From: Lachancea thermotolerans CBS 6340 | Taxonomy: Eukaryota > Ascomycota > Saccharomycetes > Saccharomycetales > Saccharomycetaceae | Assembly: GCF_000142805.1 (NCBI RefSeq) | Contig: NC_013081.1 | Span: 1,178,001-1,242,000 of the forward strand | Length of the DNA: 64,000 nt | Direction of reading: 5' to 3' | Shown: positions 28,934 through 38,592 of the stretch, one piece after another | Numbering within the stretch: position 1 is the stretch's first letter | Layout: each line of letters opens with the position of its first letter | The notes under the pieces: generated by a model | Databases searched by the model: none | What the model saw: only the letters and a program-made list of their open reading frames with translations | Told to the model about the DNA's origin: nothing | Program-made: the position numbers and the translations under genes

Positions 28934-29059
28934 GGTTCAAAATGGAAGCTTGACGCTAACATATATCTATGTGCATTTATATACACTTAAGCGCCGATGC
29001 ATCGAATGTTATGTACACTATTCTTGATTGACTCAAATTTTTCTGATGATCCATTATAA

Positions 29060-29677
29060 TCATTCAAGTAGCCTACCATTATCGTCGAACTTGAGATCCC
29101 ACTGCACAGCAAACACGTCTTTTCTCAACAAGATAGCCTGGTACCGTCTTTTCAAAGCTTGGTTGAAACATATTTCTCTGCAAACGCCAACGAAGAGCTG
29201 CGGCCATCCAGGTTGCATCATTTCTGCCTCTTGAATGCATTCTTTAAATTCGAGGTCCACAAGTTTGACCTCATTCTGATATCTTTTCCAATACTCTTCA
29301 CCAACAGAGCCATTCTTGTATAGCATTGTCACCTGCGGCTCGGATTCCTTCAACTTTAGTGTTCTTCTGATTGCCTCAGCGCCACGGTTCAATAGCGCAG
29401 CTTTTAGTACTTTTTCGTGGACCTTAGTTTCTTCTGACTCGCTCATCTGCTTTAGCTCATAGTACAGATCCCGCGCTACTGATTCATCAAACATTGATGG
29501 TAGTCTGCTCAATTCTTGAACAGTTTTCTTCCTGTAGTGTGATGCAAATACTGCAAGTGATACAACCAAGATGGAAACATAGAGGAGAGGTGTGTAGAAA
29601 GATACAACCTTTGTCTCCACTGTTGGCCCGCCATCTTCAGTAAAGGTGCTGTTGAAGTCACTGTAGTTAGAGGACAT
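29060..29677 (-). CDS. SEC66: Sec66 (Sec71), Sec63-complex subunit
   Basis: Sec66 is a non-essential glycoprotein of the ER Sec62/63 complex that holds Sec72 and helps bind precursors after translation. The 205-residue protein (206 in S. cerevisiae) has a short lumenal N-terminus with an N-x-S/T site, one transmembrane segment at about 29-48, and a cytosolic domain with PSMFDESVARDLYYELK and ALLNRGAEAIRR. Orthologue of YBR171W, divergent from NPL4. Confidence 0.95.
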   Translation of the reverse strand: MSSNYSDFNSTFTEDGGPTVETKVVSFYTPLLYVSILVVSLAVFASHYRKKTVQELSRLPSMFDESVARDLYYELKQMSESEETKVHEKVLKAALLNRGAEAIRRTLKLKESEPQVTMLYKNGSVGEEYWKRYQNEVKLVDLEFKECIQEAEMMQPGWPQLFVGVCREICFNQALKRRYQAILLRKDVFAVQWDLKFDDNGRLLE

Positions 29678-29743
29678 GACTGCTTTGTCTGTTCAGCTCT
29701 TTAAAGCTGTCAAATTTAATTAGTTAATTAGACATTTTTTATA

Positions 29744-29752
29744 TTTGCCACT
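29744..29752 (-). promoter_or_regulatory. PACE-like Rpn4 site upstream of NPL4
   Basis: TTTGCCACT reads AGTGGCAAA on the opposite strand, eight of nine bases of the PACE consensus GGTGGCAAA. It lies 74 bp before the NPL4 ATG and 66 bp before the SEC66 ATG. Rpn4 acts in either orientation, and Npl4 works in ubiquitin-proteasome degradation, so the site is plausible; one mismatch makes it less certain than the UMP1 site. Confidence 0.55.
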
Positions 29753-29826
29753 ACGACGCTCAAGTCACTATAAGGGCCAAGCATTGATAGCCGTTCAAGG
29801 AACAAACCATAGGAAGGTAATCTAAA

Positions 29827-31572
29827 ATGATATTGAGATTCAGGTCAAAAAGTGGCATGCACAGGGTGGAGTGCGAAGAAACTACGAAGTTCGGTGAGCT
29901 CTTAGATCGTCTACTGCCTAGAATAAGTCAGAATATCGATAGAGATTCTTTGAAGGTTGGCGTCACCGCAAGCGAGATGTGGAATGTCAGCAACATAGCA
30001 GACTCCACCATTAAGGATTTAGGTTTCAAGCATGGGTCTCTTTGTACCCTCGAATATCAAACAAAGGGGGACCAACTTGCACTTAATGCTCAAAATCAAA
30101 GTAGCAATCAAATGGGAGCAAACTCCGCGGTACAAATCACCCCTGTTAAGCATGCTGGTCCATTGAATGTCAGAGAGCTACCTGTTGATGTCCAGCTCGA
30201 GAAGGAGGATGGGCTAATTGAGCGCAAAAGGTCGCCTCTTTGTAGACACGGCGACAAAGGAATGTGCGAGTACTGCTCGCCTTTGCCGCCATGGGACCGC
30301 GATTACCAAAAGGAGCAGAATATAAAACATATTTCCTTCCACGCACACCTAAAGCAGCTAAATGAGCAGACCAACAAAAAGCCCGGTGGTGGCTCCTACA
30401 TCCCCCCGCTCTCGCAACCTGACTTTCGCATCAACAAGCACTGCGCAGCTGGACACGACCCTTGGCCCAAAGGTATTTGCTCCAAATGTCAGCCCTCTGC
30501 TATCACCCTCAAGCAGCAAGATTTCAGGATGGTGGACCACGTTGAGTTCCAAAAAAGTGAAATAATCAATGAATTCATTGATAGTTGGAGACTTACGGGC
30601 TCTCAAAGGGTTGGTTACATATACGGACATTACGCACCTTATGATGCCACCCCACTTGGCATAATCGCGAAGGCAGAGGCGATTTATGAAGTTCCGCAAC
30701 ACGACGAACCAGATGGGCTTACAATGGATATGGAAATGGTGGAGAAAGAGATGGAAAAGGTTGACAAAATTGCGCAGCAGATGGGACTGCTACGCATTGG
30801 TATGATATTTACGGACCTCACAGATGCCGGAAGCGGGAATGGTAGCGTGCTATGCAAGCGCCACAAAGATTCTTTTTTTCTGTCCTCTCTAGAAGTCATC
30901 ATGGCTGCCCGGCACCAGCTGCGTATGCCCAATGTATGCAAATACAGTGAGCAAGGCTTTTACTCGTCAAAGTTCTTCACCTGCGTGGTTTCAGGCAATG
31001 TCGAGGGCGAGATTGACCTTGCCACATACCAGGTCTCAACGGATGCTGAAGCACTGGTGCAGGCTGACATGATCAGCGGCTCGACCCATCCGTCTATGGC
31101 CTACATCAACGAAACTACGTCAGAGCGTTACGTGCCAGAGATGTTCTACATGCGAACTAACGAATACGGCTTAGTGGTCAAAGAAAACGCAAAACCCGCC
31201 TTTCCAGTGGACTATTTGCTTGTGTCCCTAACCCATGGCTTTCCAACGCCTGATGCACCATCGAAGCCAAAGTTTGCAACCTGCACAGGCTTCCCTTGGG
31301 CCAACCGCCAGGCAATGGGCCAATCTCAGGACTACCTCCAACTCAAGCGGTATCTCTACGACTGCATTACTGCAGGGGACTTTGCACTGCTACAAAGCAA
31401 GCTGTCAAACTTCCAACTTCTTCTTTACATACACTCTCTACAGATTTTGGGACCTGGGGAGTGGAACTTGCTGGTTTCGGCAGCTACAACTTCCGAACAG
31501 AGTGCACTATACCAGTTGGTTGACTCACCAGAATGGCAGACCTTGGTGATGATTTTACAAGAGTCTGCATAG
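29827..31572 (+). CDS. NPL4: Npl4, ubiquitin-binding cofactor of Cdc48
   Basis: Npl4 with Ufd1 recruits polyubiquitinated substrates to the Cdc48 unfoldase for ER-associated degradation and other extraction reactions. The 581-residue protein (580 in S. cerevisiae) has an N-terminal UBX-like domain (1-80), zinc-binding segments with CRHGDKGMCEYC and CAAGHDPWPKGICSKC, and a catalytically dead MPN domain (from about residue 235, DHVEFQKSEIINEFID, GYIYGHYA) followed by the C-terminal domain. Orthologue of YBR170C. Confidence 0.97.
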   Translation: MILRFRSKSGMHRVECEETTKFGELLDRLLPRISQNIDRDSLKVGVTASEMWNVSNIADSTIKDLGFKHGSLCTLEYQTKGDQLALNAQNQSSNQMGANSAVQITPVKHAGPLNVRELPVDVQLEKEDGLIERKRSPLCRHGDKGMCEYCSPLPPWDRDYQKEQNIKHISFHAHLKQLNEQTNKKPGGGSYIPPLSQPDFRINKHCAAGHDPWPKGICSKCQPSAITLKQQDFRMVDHVEFQKSEIINEFIDSWRLTGSQRVGYIYGHYAPYDATPLGIIAKAEAIYEVPQHDEPDGLTMDMEMVEKEMEKVDKIAQQMGLLRIGMIFTDLTDAGSGNGSVLCKRHKDSFFLSSLEVIMAARHQLRMPNVCKYSEQGFYSSKFFTCVVSGNVEGEIDLATYQVSTDAEALVQADMISGSTHPSMAYINETTSERYVPEMFYMRTNEYGLVVKENAKPAFPVDYLLVSLTHGFPTPDAPSKPKFATCTGFPWANRQAMGQSQDYLQLKRYLYDCITAGDFALLQSKLSNFQLLLYIHSLQILGPGEWNLLVSAATTSEQSALYQLVDSPEWQTLVMILQESA

Positions 31573-31957
31573 CACTAAGCAGTGCTTGATCTGCCATCGT
31601 GGCCCTTTTTATATCAAGAAAAGTCGGCTCCCGGATACGAGAGCCGCTAGAAGATCTATAGACGACCATTATCAAAGGCTCCGCAGTCTGCAACGTCCAG
31701 GCGCCTTATGCCAGCCCTCCTTAAAGCTGGTTCCTGTGATTCTGTATCCATATTTCTATCATGATTTCTAGAATGTTCTTGAAATTCATCATCCTCAACG
31801 CTTCTTTTCATTGCAAATATGATGAGAAGAGCTTTATAATGAAAAAATTTTCCGAAGCATTTTAAAAACCACGGCATAAAACTTAATAAACTTAGGACTC
31901 GAAGGATTAATCTATTCAAGAAAGGTCAACGAAACCAATTAAAATCATAGATCTAAA
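31573..31957. other. NPL4-SSE1 spacer with heat-shock promoter
   Basis: 385 bp between same-strand genes. It contains the heat-shock element described separately and an AT-rich stretch close to the SSE1 start. No other feature is recognised. Confidence 0.7.
31766..31783. promoter_or_regulatory. Perfect four-unit heat-shock element of SSE1
   Basis: TTCTAGAATGTTCTTGAA consists of four contiguous, alternating units (TTC, GAA, TTC, GAA) at exact 5-bp spacing, the ideal Hsf1 trimer site. It lies 174 bp upstream of the SSE1 ATG. Sse1-type Hsp110 is part of the core Hsf1 regulon in S. cerevisiae. Confidence 0.9.
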
Positions 31958-34042
31958 ATGAGTACTCCATTTGGTTTAGATCTGGGTAACAACAACAGTG
32001 TTTTGGCTGTTGCCAGAAACAGAGGTATCGACATTGTCGTGAATGAAGTGTCGAACCGCTCTACGCCATCCCTAGTCGGGTTTGGTCAAAAGAACAGATT
32101 TTTGGGCGAGGCTGGTAAGAACAAGCAGATCTCAAACATTAAGAACACCGTCGAGAGCTTGAAGAGAATCATCGGTCTAGACTACAACGACCCAGACTTT
32201 GAGAAGGAGGCCAAGTACTTCCAAGCTAAGTTGGTCAAGTTGGAGAACGGCAAGATCGGAGCCCAGGTCAGACTCGCCGGCGAGCAGGCGACCTTCTCCG
32301 CCACTCAGCTCGTTGCTATGTTCATCAACAAAGTCAAGAACACCGTGGTTGACGAGACGAAGGCCAATATCACTGACGTGGCCATCGCTGTGCCTGCTTG
32401 GTACACTGAGGAGCAGCGTTACGCTGTCGCTGATGCCGCCAGAATCGCCGGTTTGAACCCCGTCAGAGTCGTTAACGATGTTACTGCTGCCGCTGTGACC
32501 TACGGTGTTTTCAAGAGCGAGATGCCAGAAGGTGAGCAGAAGCCAAGAATTGTCGCTTTCGTGGACATTGGTCACTCTACCTACACCTGTAGCATTGGCG
32601 CCTTCAAGAGAGGCGAGTTGAAGATCCTGGGTACTGCTTACGACAAGCACTTTGGTGGTAGAGACTTTGACCGCGCTATCACTGAACACTTCGCCGATGA
32701 GTTCAAGACCAAGTACAAGATCGACATCAGAGAAAACGCTAAGGCTTACAGCAGAGTCATGACCGGTGCTGAAAGATTGAAGAAGGTCTTGTCTGCAAAC
32801 ACTGCCGCTCCATTCTCTGTCGAGTCTGTCATGAACGACATCGACGTTTCTTCTCAGTTGACCCGTGAGGAACTGGAGCAGCTTGTCAAGCCATTGCTTG
32901 AACGCGTCACTGATCCTGTTACTAAGGCTTTGGCTCAAGCTAACCTAAAGGCTGAGGAAGTTGACTTCGTCGAAATCGTTGGCGGTACCACTCGTATCCC
33001 TTGCTTGAAGAACGCCATTTCCGAAGCTTTCGGCAAGCCTCTGTCTGCTACTTTGAACCAGGATGAAGCCATCGCTAAGGGTGCTGCTTTTATCTGCGCC
33101 ATCCACTCTCCAACCATGAGAGTTCGCCCATTCAAGTTCGAAGACATCCACCCATACTCTGTCTCTTACTTCTGGGACAAGCAGGAAGAGGACGAGGACA
33201 ACTTGGAAGTTTTCCCAGCTCGTTCTGCCTTCCCATCCACCAAGATGATCACTCTCCACCGCACTGGTGACTTCACCATGAAGGCCAAGTTCACCAACTC
33301 CAAGGAGTTGCCAGCTGGCCTGCCAACTGAAATTGCTAAGTGGGAGATCACCGGTGTTCAAATCCCAGAGGGCCAAACATCTGTTCCAGTCAAGCTGAAA
33401 CTAAGATGCGACCCATCAGGTCTACACACAATTGAGAGCGCCTATTCTGTGGAAGACGTTAAGGTTCAAGAAGAGGTCCCACGCGCCGAGGACGCTCCTG
33501 AGGACACTGAGCCTGAATACAGAGAAGTCACTAAGACTGTGAAGAAGGACGATCTAACTATCGTTGCTCACACTTTCGCTCTACCCGCTGAAGAGTTGAA
33601 CGCTCTTATTGAGAAGGAGAACGAGTTGTTCTCTCAAGATAAGCTTGTCGCTGAGACTGAAGACCGCAAGAACGCTCTCGAGGAATACATTTACACTCTA
33701 CGTGGAAAGTTGGACGAGGAGTATGCTCCTTTCGCTTCTGACGACGAGAAAGCTAAGTTGAGAGATATGCTGGCTAAGGCTGAAGACTGGCTGTATGATG
33801 ACGGATACGACTCTACCAAGGCTAGATATATTGCCAAGTATGAAGAGCTTGCTTCTCTAGGTAACATGATCAGAGGTAGATACCTGGCCAAGGAGGAGGA
33901 GAAGAGACAGGCTCTGAGACAAAAAGATGAAGCCGCTAAGATGGCTGCCATGGCTGAGAAGATGGCGGCTGAAAGAAAAGCTCAGGCTGAAAAGCAGAAC
34001 GAAGCTAAGCCTGATGCCGAGGGTGACATCGATCTAGATTAA
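31958..34042 (+). CDS. SSE1: Hsp110 chaperone and Hsp70 nucleotide exchange factor Sse1
   Basis: Sse1 releases ADP from cytosolic Hsp70 (Ssa, Ssb) and holds unfolded proteins; it also supports Hsp90 signalling. The 694-residue protein (693 in S. cerevisiae) has an Hsp70-type ATPase domain beginning with [20 protein letters not shown], then the substrate-binding beta domain with an acidic insertion, and an extended helical C-terminus ending in a charged Lys/Ala/Glu region and EGDIDLD. Codon choice is strongly biased toward a few codons, as in highly expressed yeast genes. One copy stands for SSE1 (YPL106C) and SSE2 (YBR169C). Confidence 0.97.
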   Translation: MSTPFGLDLGNNNSVLAVARNRGIDIVVNEVSNRSTPSLVGFGQKNRFLGEAGKNKQISNIKNTVESLKRIIGLDYNDPDFEKEAKYFQAKLVKLENGKIGAQVRLAGEQATFSATQLVAMFINKVKNTVVDETKANITDVAIAVPAWYTEEQRYAVADAARIAGLNPVRVVNDVTAAAVTYGVFKSEMPEGEQKPRIVAFVDIGHSTYTCSIGAFKRGELKILGTAYDKHFGGRDFDRAITEHFADEFKTKYKIDIRENAKAYSRVMTGAERLKKVLSANTAAPFSVESVMNDIDVSSQLTREELEQLVKPLLERVTDPVTKALAQANLKAEEVDFVEIVGGTTRIPCLKNAISEAFGKPLSATLNQDEAIAKGAAFICAIHSPTMRVRPFKFEDIHPYSVSYFWDKQEEDEDNLEVFPARSAFPSTKMITLHRTGDFTMKAKFTNSKELPAGLPTEIAKWEITGVQIPEGQTSVPVKLKLRCDPSGLHTIESAYSVEDVKVQEEVPRAEDAPEDTEPEYREVTKTVKKDDLTIVAHTFALPAEELNALIEKENELFSQDKLVAETEDRKNALEEYIYTLRGKLDEEYAPFASDDEKAKLRDMLAKAEDWLYDDGYDSTKARYIAKYEELASLGNMIRGRYLAKEEEKRQALRQKDEAAKMAAMAEKMAAERKAQAEKQNEAKPDAEGDIDLD

Positions 34043-34456
34043 ACTTGAGAAATCTATGACCGCCAAATCTGTTGTGCATGTACTCCGGTAATTAATGATA
34101 AATACTTTGAACCATTGATCGAAATAAGTTCTCAGGAAAGGACATTACTAGTTAGGACATGTAACTGGCCGCAGGGGGCATGTGTTGCCCAGAGCGGCTC
34201 AAATTCACTTAAACAAACTCCGACCGAGTTACAGATGTGCTTCAACTGAAGGCAAAATAACCGTCGTTGACTGCTTGCGAAAAGAATCAAGAAAGTGGGG
34301 ACGGCTAAGAAACATCTAAATCTCTGCGTTCTCTTGATTCCATGGGCATTGCAGGGTGCCCTCGTTGGTTCATAAATATATATCGAACTTATTTATACGG
34401 AATAATATCAAAATTGCGTCTCTCCGTTAACAAAGCAAACTGGTACCATGAAATGT
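34043..34456. other. Convergent SSE1-YPL107W spacer
   Basis: 414 bp between two 3' ends. It should hold both terminators. AT-rich runs occur, but no defined signal or gene is recognised. Confidence 0.5.
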
Positions 34457-35134
34457 TTAACAGGATTTTTGTGATTGTTTGGCTTCTTTCTTCTTCTTTT
34501 CAAATTCAGCAAACACGCGAATAAAAACTGGTATGTTATCCCACCCCTCATTTTGGTCTTCTTGAATGCCCAAGGCCTGTGCGCTTTCAGCTCTTTCCTC
34601 GCGACGTTTCCGTTTGGCATCTAGAACACTTTGAGGCAGCTTGTCCTCTCTCGGAGGAAATAGACCTGAAGTACCCCGTTGCTTCTGTTTGTCGAGCTTT
34701 ATCTTCAACGTCTTGAGATTACTTGGCACGTTTCGAATGTCCAAGAAACTCAAAGGAGGATCAAAGTCTGCGGGCCATTTAGTATCTGTACCTTTGAGTT
34801 TGGCAGCGGCTTGCTTCCGCCTGTCTTTCCATTCTTTAAGGTCTTCGTTGTATATCTCCCAAACGCAATTCACACACCCCGACATACAACAGTTATCAGG
34901 CTCGATAGGCCTTTCCGGCACTGGAATTCCAGCTATATCTCTAGACCCCCTCTTAATCATTCGGCTAGTTGAGCGCCGAGGCTCACCTTTAATCCTGCCA
35001 CCAAACACATTGTTCATCTTTTCTTCGTCATTGCCTATGACGCCTAGGCTGCTACCTTCAAATGTCATCAACTGCTTTGCTGTAGTTTTCAAACTTCGTC
35101 TTACGAAGCCGCAAAACCTCGGTGTTGGTATCAT
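34457..35134 (-). CDS. Mitochondrial oxidoreductase-like (OXLD1) domain protein, YPL107W orthologue
   Basis: The 225-residue product has a basic, Arg-rich N-terminus suited to mitochondrial import and a Cys-rich OXLD1 domain at about residues 72-100 (PERPIEPDNCCMSGCVNC, with Cys82, Cys83, Cys87 and Cys90, then VWEIYNEDL). The rest is highly charged. The OXLD1 domain is widespread in eukaryotic mitochondrial proteins and its biochemical role is not known to me; the name oxidoreductase-like is historical. S. cerevisiae YPL107W is a mitochondrial protein of unknown function, and position next to SSE1 supports orthology. Confidence 0.9.
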   Translation of the reverse strand: MIPTPRFCGFVRRSLKTTAKQLMTFEGSSLGVIGNDEEKMNNVFGGRIKGEPRRSTSRMIKRGSRDIAGIPVPERPIEPDNCCMSGCVNCVWEIYNEDLKEWKDRRKQAAAKLKGTDTKWPADFDPPLSFLDIRNVPSNLKTLKIKLDKQKQRGTSGLFPPREDKLPQSVLDAKRKRREERAESAQALGIQEDQNEGWDNIPVFIRVFAEFEKKKKEAKQSQKSC

Positions 35135-35290
35135 TACAGCTTTGGGTTCCTTGCGGCATGCATAAGTTCACGATCCTTTATGAGTTTGCGTATGGAAGCG
35201 CAACAAGATAGGAATATATTTTAGAAAGACAAGACTAATATTTAAAGACAAATTTGGGAAGAGCTAAGATAATGAATATAAAGAGCATCC

Positions 35291-36445
35291 TTAGTGGGAG
35301 CACTGAAAGGCACGTCTTTTCCACATCCGTCTTCTTGTGTAACAGTCAAGAGAATCGTTTTCGCCCCTTGCTATCCAATGTGTGTCACAGTAAAGCCAAG
35401 GTTCTGGCTTCCAGGCATCGTCTAGCCAGCACCACTCCCTTCCTAGCGATTCCTGAAATTTCCACGGGGAACTACACTCAGCGCTTGCAGGATCTTGAGA
35501 AGCTGTGAACTTGGACCTCTCGTAGGGCAACATATTTTGGGTCCAGCCGTCCAGCGGCCATTTGCGCTGATTTTCGTCAATGCGAAATTCCACAACCTTA
35601 GCAGAGACTGGTGTGCTGCTGTGCTTCGAAACAAGATCCGGGTCGTAGACGCCATCAAGGGCTTTCCGTACTCTATTTGAAAATGAGGAGCTTGAAAGAT
35701 CTTCTAGCGGAGAAGTATAGCGCGGCACCTGGATGCCAGAGTTATTTACCACGTAGAACGCCGCCTGGCCGATGCCGCCAGCGTCTCTTGTTCTTCCACA
35801 CACTAATGAGAGCAGTTGCCGTACGTAAAGGCTTCTCCAAAGAAGCCGTAGAGTACACTGACACCAGCTTGAGTGATAAACGGAGCAAAAGAGAACGAGG
35901 AAAACCAGATAGTCGTTGGATGAGAATAGGTACTTCATGAGAAGCCAGTGCACTGGCGTGATAAAAACAAGAACTGTGACCAGCTCCTGAGAACTCATTT
36001 TCAGCGGCTCTCTAAGGTCGTCGCGTATCACTTCCAGTTTGTAGACCACGGTTTCCACCATTACGATGATGTCTTCCAGCGTAGGCGGTTCATCTGCGTT
36101 CAACTCATGCAGAACAGAACTGATGTAGTAGACAAATGAGAGAAGCAGAAGGACGCAGCTCATGGTTCCCACCCAAGACTCAACCGCGCGTCGTGCAAAT
36201 GAGGCCCCATCCTGCACTGTCAGTATGTTTGTGCTCAGGACCAAAAGTACTGAGTGTATAAAAGGAAGACACACATCATCACAACACCACAGTATATTAC
36301 TCAAAATTCCATCGCAGATTAGAAGTAACGGGTAAAGCCGATGTAGAGTCCATGAGATCTGGGGTGCCGTCGCAAAAGTGAGCGCTGTTCTCTGGCCCTG
36401 TCTTTGAACTAATTTAGCGTGAAACTTTCCCGCCCTTTGTGGCAT
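35291..36445 (-). CDS. PEX32: Peroxisomal integral membrane peroxin Pex32
   Basis: Pex32, with Pex30 and Pex31, shapes ER subdomains and sets peroxisome size and number. The 384-residue protein has an N-terminal membrane region with several hydrophobic segments (reticulon-like, about 40-200) and a C-terminal dysferlin domain (from about residue 280, FRIDENQRKWPLDGWTQNMLPYERSKFT, and GREWCWLDDAWKPEPW). It is slightly shorter than the S. cerevisiae protein (413). Orthologue of YBR168W, divergent from POP7. Confidence 0.93.
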   Translation of the reverse strand: MPQRAGKFHAKLVQRQGQRTALTFATAPQISWTLHRLYPLLLICDGILSNILWCCDDVCLPFIHSVLLVLSTNILTVQDGASFARRAVESWVGTMSCVLLLLSFVYYISSVLHELNADEPPTLEDIIVMVETVVYKLEVIRDDLREPLKMSSQELVTVLVFITPVHWLLMKYLFSSNDYLVFLVLFCSVYHSSWCQCTLRLLWRSLYVRQLLSLVCGRTRDAGGIGQAAFYVVNNSGIQVPRYTSPLEDLSSSSFSNRVRKALDGVYDPDLVSKHSSTPVSAKVVEFRIDENQRKWPLDGWTQNMLPYERSKFTASQDPASAECSSPWKFQESLGREWCWLDDAWKPEPWLYCDTHWIARGENDSLDCYTRRRMWKRRAFQCSH

Positions 36446-36546
36446 TATTGAGCCAGCAGTTAGGGCGTGCGAATAGGTTACTTGTCAGTTGGCGCAAGCT
36501 TATTCTGAATGCTCAGTATTGTTTTCTTGAGCGCTTAAGAGTAGGT

Positions 36547-36584
36547 GCTCATCTCGTGGGCTGAAAATATTAACTAAGATGAGC
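36547..36584 (+). promoter_or_regulatory. PAC-like motifs in the PEX32/POP7 divergent promoter
   Basis: GCTCATCTC (36547-36555) and GATGAGC (36578-36584) resemble the PAC core, with TGAAAATAT between them resembling an RRPE. They lie 57-94 bp upstream of POP7, which encodes an RNase P/MRP subunit and belongs with ribosome-biogenesis genes. The matches are imperfect, so this is a tentative call. Confidence 0.45.
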
Positions 36585-36640
36585 CTAAAACTTGAGATGA
36601 CCGACATTCTATAGTGGGGTATAGAAACCCAAGGTTGACA

Positions 36641-37045
36641 ATGCAGAGCAAGCTAGTTACCAAACATCCGTCGCTTAAGCTTCTGTCACATAAGCAGATA
36701 AAGACGACGTTTTACCTCAAAACTCAGACACCGTACGTCTCTGCGTTGAAGCGAATCAATAAACTAATGAGCCAGCTGCAGCGCCACGGTTCAAAGTACG
36801 TAACCGTTCTGGGCATGGGAAAAGCAAGCGAGAAAACTTTGGCTGTTGCTTGCTACTTCCAAGAAGAGAAAGGCAAGAAGGTTGAAGTGCTGACGCAAAG
36901 TATAGACGTTCTCGATGAGATTGTTAAAAGCGATCCAGTGACAGAGGATATAGACGAACAGGATGATGGCACCCAAGATGGTGACCGAGAGGTTGAGCTG
37001 CAAAAACGTACTATTAGCGGTGTGGAAGTGCGAATATATGCTTAG
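36641..37045 (+). CDS. POP7: RNase P and RNase MRP subunit Pop7 (Rpp2)
   Basis: Pop7 pairs with Pop6 and binds the P3 domain of the RNase P and MRP RNAs; the pair is also found on telomerase RNA. From ATG at 36641 the product has 134 residues (140 in S. cerevisiae) with an Alba-type fold: TKHPSLKLLSHKQIKTTFYLKTQTPYVSALKRI, YVTVLGMGKASEKTLAVA, and ISGVEVRIYA at the end. Upstream in-frame codons to 36614 lack ATG. Orthologue of YBR167C. Confidence 0.95.
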   Translation: MQSKLVTKHPSLKLLSHKQIKTTFYLKTQTPYVSALKRINKLMSQLQRHGSKYVTVLGMGKASEKTLAVACYFQEEKGKKVEVLTQSIDVLDEIVKSDPVTEDIDEQDDGTQDGDREVELQKRTISGVEVRIYA

Positions 37046-37139
37046 TGTACATAAGCCTGTAGACTTGTGGGATATAATAGTTACAATGTGGCGCTAGAGC
37101 TCAGGTCCCTTTGAAGAGGGCACAAGGAGTCATAGAGCC

Positions 37140-37682
37140 CTATTTGGCTGCTCGGCAGCGTTCGAGCATATAGTGAAGCTCATCAATCTCCCTTTGAATT
37201 TTCTTTCTGTTGTCAAGTGCTTCAAACCGACTCAGGAGTCTCTCGCAGAGTCTGGCGCAATCAGCATACTGCTTGCGGTAGTAGAGCAAATGGCAGTGGC
37301 TGGCAAGCTTCTGTCGTACTTGCTTAATCTTTAGGTCGGATGAAGGGTCTGTATCAAGTGTGAGCAGTGGATCCCGGGTCGTCATCCATCCAACAGGCGT
37401 CCACACGGGGCCACGCTCCACGTCGAAAAATTGTGCGCACTGACGCTCGAACTCCTCTGCTGTCTGGCCCTTACGCACTTTCGTTTTACCGGTGGACTTT
37501 CTGACGAGGACTTCACCTGTGGACGAATCTAGCGACACAGGCTTGGTGACAGACTGATTAGGTCGTCCGGATGCGGTGGAGGAATATTTCTCGCCGTCCG
37601 CCGCAGTCGGAACTGAGATCTGAAGCTTTGCGAAATCTCGAGCAATCATTGATGTTTGTTTGTAGACCTGGTTCCTTAGCAT
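37140..37682 (-). CDS. Small cytoplasmic protein of unknown function, YPL108W-like
   Basis: The 180-residue product has a polar N-terminal half rich in Ser/Thr/Lys, a block GPVWTPVGWMTTRDPLLTLD, and a C-terminal helical region (about 115-178) with Tyr/Cys/Leu spacing suggestive of a helical hairpin or single TPR-like unit. I assign it to YPL108W mainly by position between the YPL107W and YPL109C orthologues, by strand and by similar length (about 168). An inner ATG at residue 12 is a possible start. No enzymatic motif is visible. Confidence 0.75.
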   Translation of the reverse strand: MLRNQVYKQTSMIARDFAKLQISVPTAADGEKYSSTASGRPNQSVTKPVSLDSSTGEVLVRKSTGKTKVRKGQTAEEFERQCAQFFDVERGPVWTPVGWMTTRDPLLTLDTDPSSDLKIKQVRQKLASHCHLLYYRKQYADCARLCERLLSRFEALDNRKKIQREIDELHYMLERCRAAK

Positions 37683-37968
37683 GCGGCAAGCGATGAGCAG
37701 AGATAAATATGTCTATAATATTTTGGACTTATGACTGTGCGAGAGACATAAATATCTAAGATGATCAGCATCGAAAAAGCATCCAGGGCCTCGATTGGCA
37801 TGACAGAGCTCCGTTTCGCAACTTGGCTATCCATGTGGTGTGTAGTATAACCGCAGCATAAATTACATTCTATTTTAAAGCATTATTTGCAAGTTCCTAT
37901 CGCAATAATAAAGCATGTGCTCACCGTTTCAAGGCTTGTCGTGTTACGAAATTCAGTATCGTAGTGAT

Positions 37969-38592
37969 CTACGCTTGTAACACGACACAAATATCCCCAT
38001 CTTTGTATTCGCGTTCGACGCAGTCCATTTCCGGATGGTTCGCGTCAAGCAGTTCATGTATCAACACTCCAAAGTCCAAGAACTCGGGTTCCCCCAGCAC
38101 AATCATAGGAGAGTGCCATACGCCTGCCCCGTAAGTTACAGCTTGTGTGCCTTTACATGTAAATGCCTCTAGCGTTGAGAGGTCAGGCTCGCCCGACTCG
38201 TCCGCGAGGGCAACCACCACCAGATACGAAACATCCTCGCGGTCGCGGCCCATGGGAAGAAACGTTTGGCTACTAAACGGGTGTTTCTCAAGCACTTTTA
38301 TTGAGTGCAAGACGGTTTCAAGGTTTGACTCGTTCCCGTTTTGGGACCGCGCTCCACACAAAAAGCGCCGCCTGAGGTGCGGCGCAGGAAAGCATCGAAA
38401 AAGATTCCAGTTTGCCTCTCTGACCTCTTTGAAGCCGTTCTCCACTGTGCTGACCTTTAGAAGTTTGATTGCAGTGCCCTGGTTAGCTGTTCGAGCGCGC
38501 TCGTCGAGCCCCGCAACGGCCTCGTCTGGGGACACGATCGAGCCAAAGCGACTAAAGCTGCTGATAGTTAAGGGCTGTGCTGCTATCTTCAT
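37969..38592 (-). CDS. DAL3: Ureidoglycolate lyase Dal3
   Basis: Dal3 splits ureidoglycolate into glyoxylate and urea, a late step of allantoin use as a nitrogen source. From ATG at 38592 the product has 207 residues (195 in S. cerevisiae) with the family blocks NQGTAIKLL, NWNLFRCFP, HSIKVLEKHPFSSQTFLPMGR, AVTYGAGVWHSPMIVLG and DCVEREYKDGDICVV. The frame continues to 38715 without an ATG. In S. cerevisiae DAL3 belongs to the DAL cluster on chromosome IX; here it stands alone between the YPL108W and TYR1 orthologues. A TATA-like TTATAAAG at about 38651 lies at a usual distance. Confidence 0.95.
   Translation of the reverse strand: MKIAAQPLTISSFSRFGSIVSPDEAVAGLDERARTANQGTAIKLLKVSTVENGFKEVREANWNLFRCFPAPHLRRRFLCGARSQNGNESNLETVLHSIKVLEKHPFSSQTFLPMGRDREDVSYLVVVALADESGEPDLSTLEAFTCKGTQAVTYGAGVWHSPMIVLGEPEFLDFGVLIHELLDANHPEMDCVEREYKDGDICVVLQA

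Noticed and set aside
31840-31865. TTTTCCGAAG followed by an A-rich tract, resembling centromere element CDEIII
   Set aside because: No CDEI-type site and no long, extremely AT-rich CDEII are adjacent; the stretch is simply the SSE1 promoter.
32177-32938. A 253-codon frame antisense to SSE1
   Set aside because: Long antisense frames are a by-product of the strong codon bias of this highly expressed gene; the sequence has no independent features.
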